Source: Psychrobacillus sp040274765 (GTDB taxonomy: Bacteria > Bacillota > Bacilli > Bacillales_A > Planococcaceae). Taken from it: a DNA stretch of 16,644 nucleotides. Numbering within the stretch: position 1 is the stretch's first letter; the number at the start of each line of letters is the position of its first letter. The stretch lies in the NCBI GenBank assembly GCA_040274765.1, contig JBEMAY010000068.1:1-16644 (forward strand). Reading direction: 5' to 3'. Shown piece after piece: positions 14,105-16,644 of the stretch. The notes beneath the pieces are model-generated. The model searched no databases and was not told the origin of the DNA. It saw only the letters and a program-made list of their open reading frames with translations. The translations under genes and the position numbers were made by a program.

Positions 14105-15166
14105 ATGTATACATTGACCACGTTACATCAACAGGGTGCACCTTCTCTCTTGCGGTTAGTTAATAGTAAAAGAGATTGGGAAAACAAAAGAGATGCTATC
14201 GAAAAAACTTGGTTACAATGTATTGGTGGGCTACCACCTTTAGTACAAACACATTTTGATATAATCTCTTGGAAGTCGTATGAAGACTACTATTTAATAA
14301 AGATAAAGTATGACACTGTTTTCGACGATATGGTTCCAGCAAACCTGCTAATACCAAAAGGAAGTAACAGTAAAAAGGTTTTTACTAAAGATGACGCCAT
14401 CGAGTTTTTGAACTCTAGTCACAACAAATATCCCTCTGTTATTGCACTTCATCCAACGAGCGAAAATGGGAAGGATGATGTAAGTACAACAGAGGGACGA
14501 CAAAACAGACAATATGGACTTGAGCTTGCTAAGAGAGGCTATGTAGTACTTGCCCCAGATACGATAACAGCTGGAGAACGGGTGCGATTGGACGAAAAGC
14601 CTTTTCAGACAGCAAGCTTTGACGCTGCAAATCCGAAGTGGTCTGCAGTAGCTAAAATGCTAGTGGATCATCAGCAAGGAATAAGTTTATTAGAGAGTTT
14701 AAACTGTGTGGATAGCAATAAAATTGGAGTTATTGGACACTCACTAGGAGGATACAATGGCTACTTTTTAGCTGGAGTGGATCGAAGGATAAAAGCTGTC
14801 GTTTGTAGTTGTGGATTTTCCACATTTGCGGGAGATCTAGAGTTACATCGTTGGGGAAAACGAGATTGGTTTAGTCACATCCCCCAGTTAAGTAACTACA
14901 TAAACAATGATAAGGTTCCTTTTGAATTTACTGAAATAGCTGCATTAGTAGCACCTACTCCTTTTTTTCTATGGATGGGGCAAAACGATTCTATTTTCCC
15001 GCATTGGAAACCAGCTGCTGAAGGACTTTTTGAACTAAATTCATTGTATAGGTGGATGGATTGTACAGAAAAAATTCAAACATTAATCGGGAACTCAGGT
15101 CATGACTTTCCCTATGAAATTAGGCAAGCAGCTTACTTATTTTTAGATAAATGGTTAATGAAATAA
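14105..15166 (+). CDS. Alpha/beta hydrolase, acetyl-xylan-esterase / dienelactone-hydrolase-like
   Basis: This 353-residue cytoplasmic serine hydrolase has a complete triad: Ser213 in GHSLGG (211-216), Asp295 in GQNDSIFP, and His333 in SGHDFP. An N-terminal extension of about 100 residues precedes the core. Then come the first core strand SVIALHPTSENGKDD (111-125) and YGLELAKRGYVVLAPDT (137-153), features shared with the Abhydrolase_7 / acetyl-xylan-esterase-related group. It is the fourth gene of the cluster, 12 bases after the propeller gene, with a weak GGGGTGA ribosome site just upstream. Next to a deacetylase-like enzyme and an aminotransferase, removal of an O-acyl group from a sugar is the best guess. 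No signal peptide is seen, so the substrate would be intracellular. Confidence 0.85.
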   Translation: MYTLTTLHQQGAPSLLRLVNSKRDWENKRDAIEKTWLQCIGGLPPLVQTHFDIISWKSYEDYYLIKIKYDTVFDDMVPANLLIPKGSNSKKVFTKDDAIEFLNSSHNKYPSVIALHPTSENGKDDVSTTEGRQNRQYGLELAKRGYVVLAPDTITAGERVRLDEKPFQTASFDAANPKWSAVAKMLVDHQQGISLLESLNCVDSNKIGVIGHSLGGYNGYFLAGVDRRIKAVVCSCGFSTFAGDLELHRWGKRDWFSHIPQLSNYINNDKVPFEFTEIAALVAPTPFFLWMGQNDSIFPHWKPAAEGLFELNSLYRWMDCTEKIQTLIGNSGHDFPYEIRQAAYLFLDKWLMK

Positions 15167-15184
15167 AACTACCAATCTTGCACA

Positions 15185-15193
15185 TGTTATGAT
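15185..15193 (+). promoter_or_regulatory. Extended -10 promoter element for the GntR-SBP gene
   Basis: TGTTATGAT (15185-15193) fits the Gram-positive extended -10 pattern TGnTATAAT with one mismatch, while the hexamer 17 bases upstream (AAAACT) is a poor -35. It lies in the 76-base gap after the esterase gene, the largest gap in the cluster. It suggests the regulator has its own promoter in addition to read-through, since no terminator is seen in the gap. Confidence 0.4.
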
Positions 15194-15214
15194 AGATTCA
15201 TATCTTTATATAGC

Positions 15215-15226
15215 GCCAATTTTGGC
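15215..15226 (+). promoter_or_regulatory. Short dyad before the GntR-SBP ribosome site
   Basis: GCCAATTTTGGC is a perfect inverted repeat of 5-base arms around TT, lying directly before AGGGGAG (15227-15233). It could be an autoregulatory operator or merely a small hairpin. It does not resemble the dyad before the first gene of the cluster. Confidence 0.3.
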
Positions 15227-15242
15227 AGGGGAGTTGTAAGCA

Positions 15243-16640
15243 TTGATAAAACGACAAAGTGACTTTGAAAGTCGTTATAACAAGTTTATCCATGAGGTAA
15301 AACAAGAGATTATTACAGGGAAGATTAAACCTGGGGAATTTATATTGCCAGAAAATACATTAAGTAAAGAATATGCGCTTAGTCGAGTTTCCATAAGAAA
15401 AGCGTTAGCAGAGCTAGTGGAAGAGGGGCTTATAGAAAAAATAGCAGGAAAGGGAAACCGGGTAACCTTGCCTGATGACACACAAAAACAAACATTAACG
15501 CTCGGTTGGTTTTCTAACTCCTATGAAATTGAGATTATTAAACAAATCATTCAGAGATTTGAACAGCTGAATCCTTATATTAAGATAAACCTTGAAATCT
15601 TACCTAATGATCAGTACGTTTATAACCTAATGCAGTCGTTTAAACACGGTACTGGCCCGGACGTTTTTATAGTTTCAGACTATCATTATAGACAGCTGAT
15701 GGAGACGGATCACTTAGATCTTATAGACCCCTATTTACCAGAACATATAGATCCGATGAAAGATAGTTATCACCAAGTTTTTCAAATGTTTTCAACGGAA
15801 AACAAAATGCATGTTACTCCGTTTGTTTTCTCGCCAGTAATGATTTGCTACAACAAACGCATATTTGAAAAAGCAGGCGTCCTAAACGATTTTCATATAA
15901 AAGATTGGAATGATCTGTTGGAGGTGTCTAGAAAAACAACACATGAACTAAATGAGGATAATTTAGTGAATGAGTATGGTTTTTGTTTTTCCTCCTCTAC
16001 TAACAGGTGGCCAGTTTTTCTATTACAAAATAAAGGGAGCTTTAAAGATTCAACAGGAACTAAGCCGGTGATGAACAGTAAGGAAAATATAGAAGCATTA
16101 GAGTTTTGTGTAGATTTAATGTATAAACATCAGGTTTCCCCTATTTTTTCTCATGGTAGCAATGACCTCGCTGAGAACCTGTTTATGCGAGAAGGGGCAG
16201 CGATGATCTTAACTACCTATTATTTTATGAATGAATTCAGAGACCATAAGATACAATGGGATGTAATTCCACCGCCTAAAAATAAAGATGTAGGCACCCT
16301 TTTACTTGGAGGGGCGCTTGGTGTCCATGTGGATAGTCCAAATAAGCCAGCCGCACATGCACTGATCGATTTTTTGGTTAGTGAAGAGGCACAAATATTG
16401 ATAAAGAAAAATGGATGTACGATTCCAATGCTACGAAAGGTTGCGGAAGACAATAGACTCCTCCAGCCAGATATTCATCCCGAGCATTACAATGCCTTTA
16501 TTGAAACGATGGCAGATGCTAAAACGATTAAGGATTTACACCTAACGATTGAAGAATTTGAGTTAATTGAACGAGAAATGCATTTTTTATGGGCAAATAT
16601 GGAGATTTTCTATTGTGTATATTATAGTACAACCTTTTAA
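15243..16640 (+). CDS. GntR winged-helix regulator fused to a family 1 solute-binding-protein domain
   Basis: This 465-residue protein joins an N-terminal GntR-type winged helix-turn-helix (about 10-77, with LPENTLSKEYALSRVSIRKA then GLIEKIAGKGNRV) to a full sugar-ABC solute-binding-protein fold (about 84-455). The second part shows the usual landmarks: RFEQLNPYIKINLEIL (105-120), GTGPDVFIV (136-144), MICYNKRIFEKAGV (200-213), GAAMILT (318-324) and AALIDFLVSEEAQ-like helix (371-383). With no signal peptide it must act in the cytoplasm, sensing an imported sugar and controlling nearby genes. The start is TTG at 15243 with AGGGGAG nine bases upstream. The last dozen residues (IFYCVYYSTTF) look unlike the charged helix that normally follows the FxWANM stretch, so the C-terminus may be altered by a small insertion, frameshift or junction near 16600. 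Confidence 0.85.
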   Translation: MIKRQSDFESRYNKFIHEVKQEIITGKIKPGEFILPENTLSKEYALSRVSIRKALAELVEEGLIEKIAGKGNRVTLPDDTQKQTLTLGWFSNSYEIEIIKQIIQRFEQLNPYIKINLEILPNDQYVYNLMQSFKHGTGPDVFIVSDYHYRQLMETDHLDLIDPYLPEHIDPMKDSYHQVFQMFSTENKMHVTPFVFSPVMICYNKRIFEKAGVLNDFHIKDWNDLLEVSRKTTHELNEDNLVNEYGFCFSSSTNRWPVFLLQNKGSFKDSTGTKPVMNSKENIEALEFCVDLMYKHQVSPIFSHGSNDLAENLFMREGAAMILTTYYFMNEFRDHKIQWDVIPPPKNKDVGTLLLGGALGVHVDSPNKPAAHALIDFLVSEEAQILIKKNGCTIPMLRKVAEDNRLLQPDIHPEHYNAFIETMADAKTIKDLHLTIEEFELIEREMHFLWANMEIFYCVYYSTTF

Positions 16641-16644
16641 TCTC

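Noticed and set aside
1..16644. CRISPR array, tRNA, rRNA, or IS element
   Set aside because: No regularly spaced direct repeats, no cloverleaf-like or rRNA-like stretches and no transposase or paired terminal inverted repeats were found on either strand by eye.

Overview
The window is low-GC DNA from a Gram-positive endospore-former type bacterium (Bacillota, Bacillales). The evidence is strong AAGGAGG-type ribosome binding sites, TTG and GTG starts, intrinsic terminators with T-runs, and the order yneA-yneB-ynzC-tkt-yneF, which in Bacillus subtilis lies directly downstream of lexA. A Bacillaceae or Planococcaceae (Caryophanaceae) member is likely; I cannot name a genus from sequence alone.

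Region 1 (1-3861) is conserved core chromosome. A sigma-A promoter carrying two LexA boxes drives yneA (SOS cell-division inhibitor) and the translationally coupled yneB (small serine recombinase), followed by a terminator, ynzC, transketolase (tkt) and the small membrane protein yneF. The sirA gene that sits between tkt and yneF in B. subtilis is not present here. Two long-stem terminators follow tkt and yneF.

Region 2 (3862-8095) departs from the B. subtilis order. It holds an AT-rich unknown gene on the minus strand, then a minus-strand pair mvaB (HMG-CoA lyase) and a membrane-anchored YqkD-like alpha/beta hydrolase. Divergent from mvaB are an acetyl-CoA C-acetyltransferase and a small YqkK-like coiled-coil protein. 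HMG-CoA lyase and thiolase fit one metabolic theme: leucine or ketone-body carbon flowing to acetyl-CoA.

Region 3 (8096-8967) is a two-gene cassette: a short XRE repressor-like protein overlapping a four-helix membrane protein of the DUF2178 type, preceded by AT-rich dyad elements.

Region 4 (8968-16644) is accessory and the most interesting part. A clear promoter, followed by a leader hairpin or dyad, precedes four closely packed cytoplasmic genes: a two-domain NodB-like (polysaccharide deacetylase fold) protein, a DegT/StsC-type PLP aminotransferase, a 599-residue beta-propeller protein, and an acetyl-xylan-esterase-like alpha/beta hydrolase. Next comes a regulator fusing a GntR winged helix to an entire sugar-ABC solute-binding-protein fold. 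None of the five has a visible signal peptide. Together they look like an inducible intracellular pathway for an acylated amino sugar or aminocyclitol (deacylate, de-esterify, transaminate), sensed by the GntR-SBP protein. The substrate is unknown, and the locus may continue beyond the right edge.
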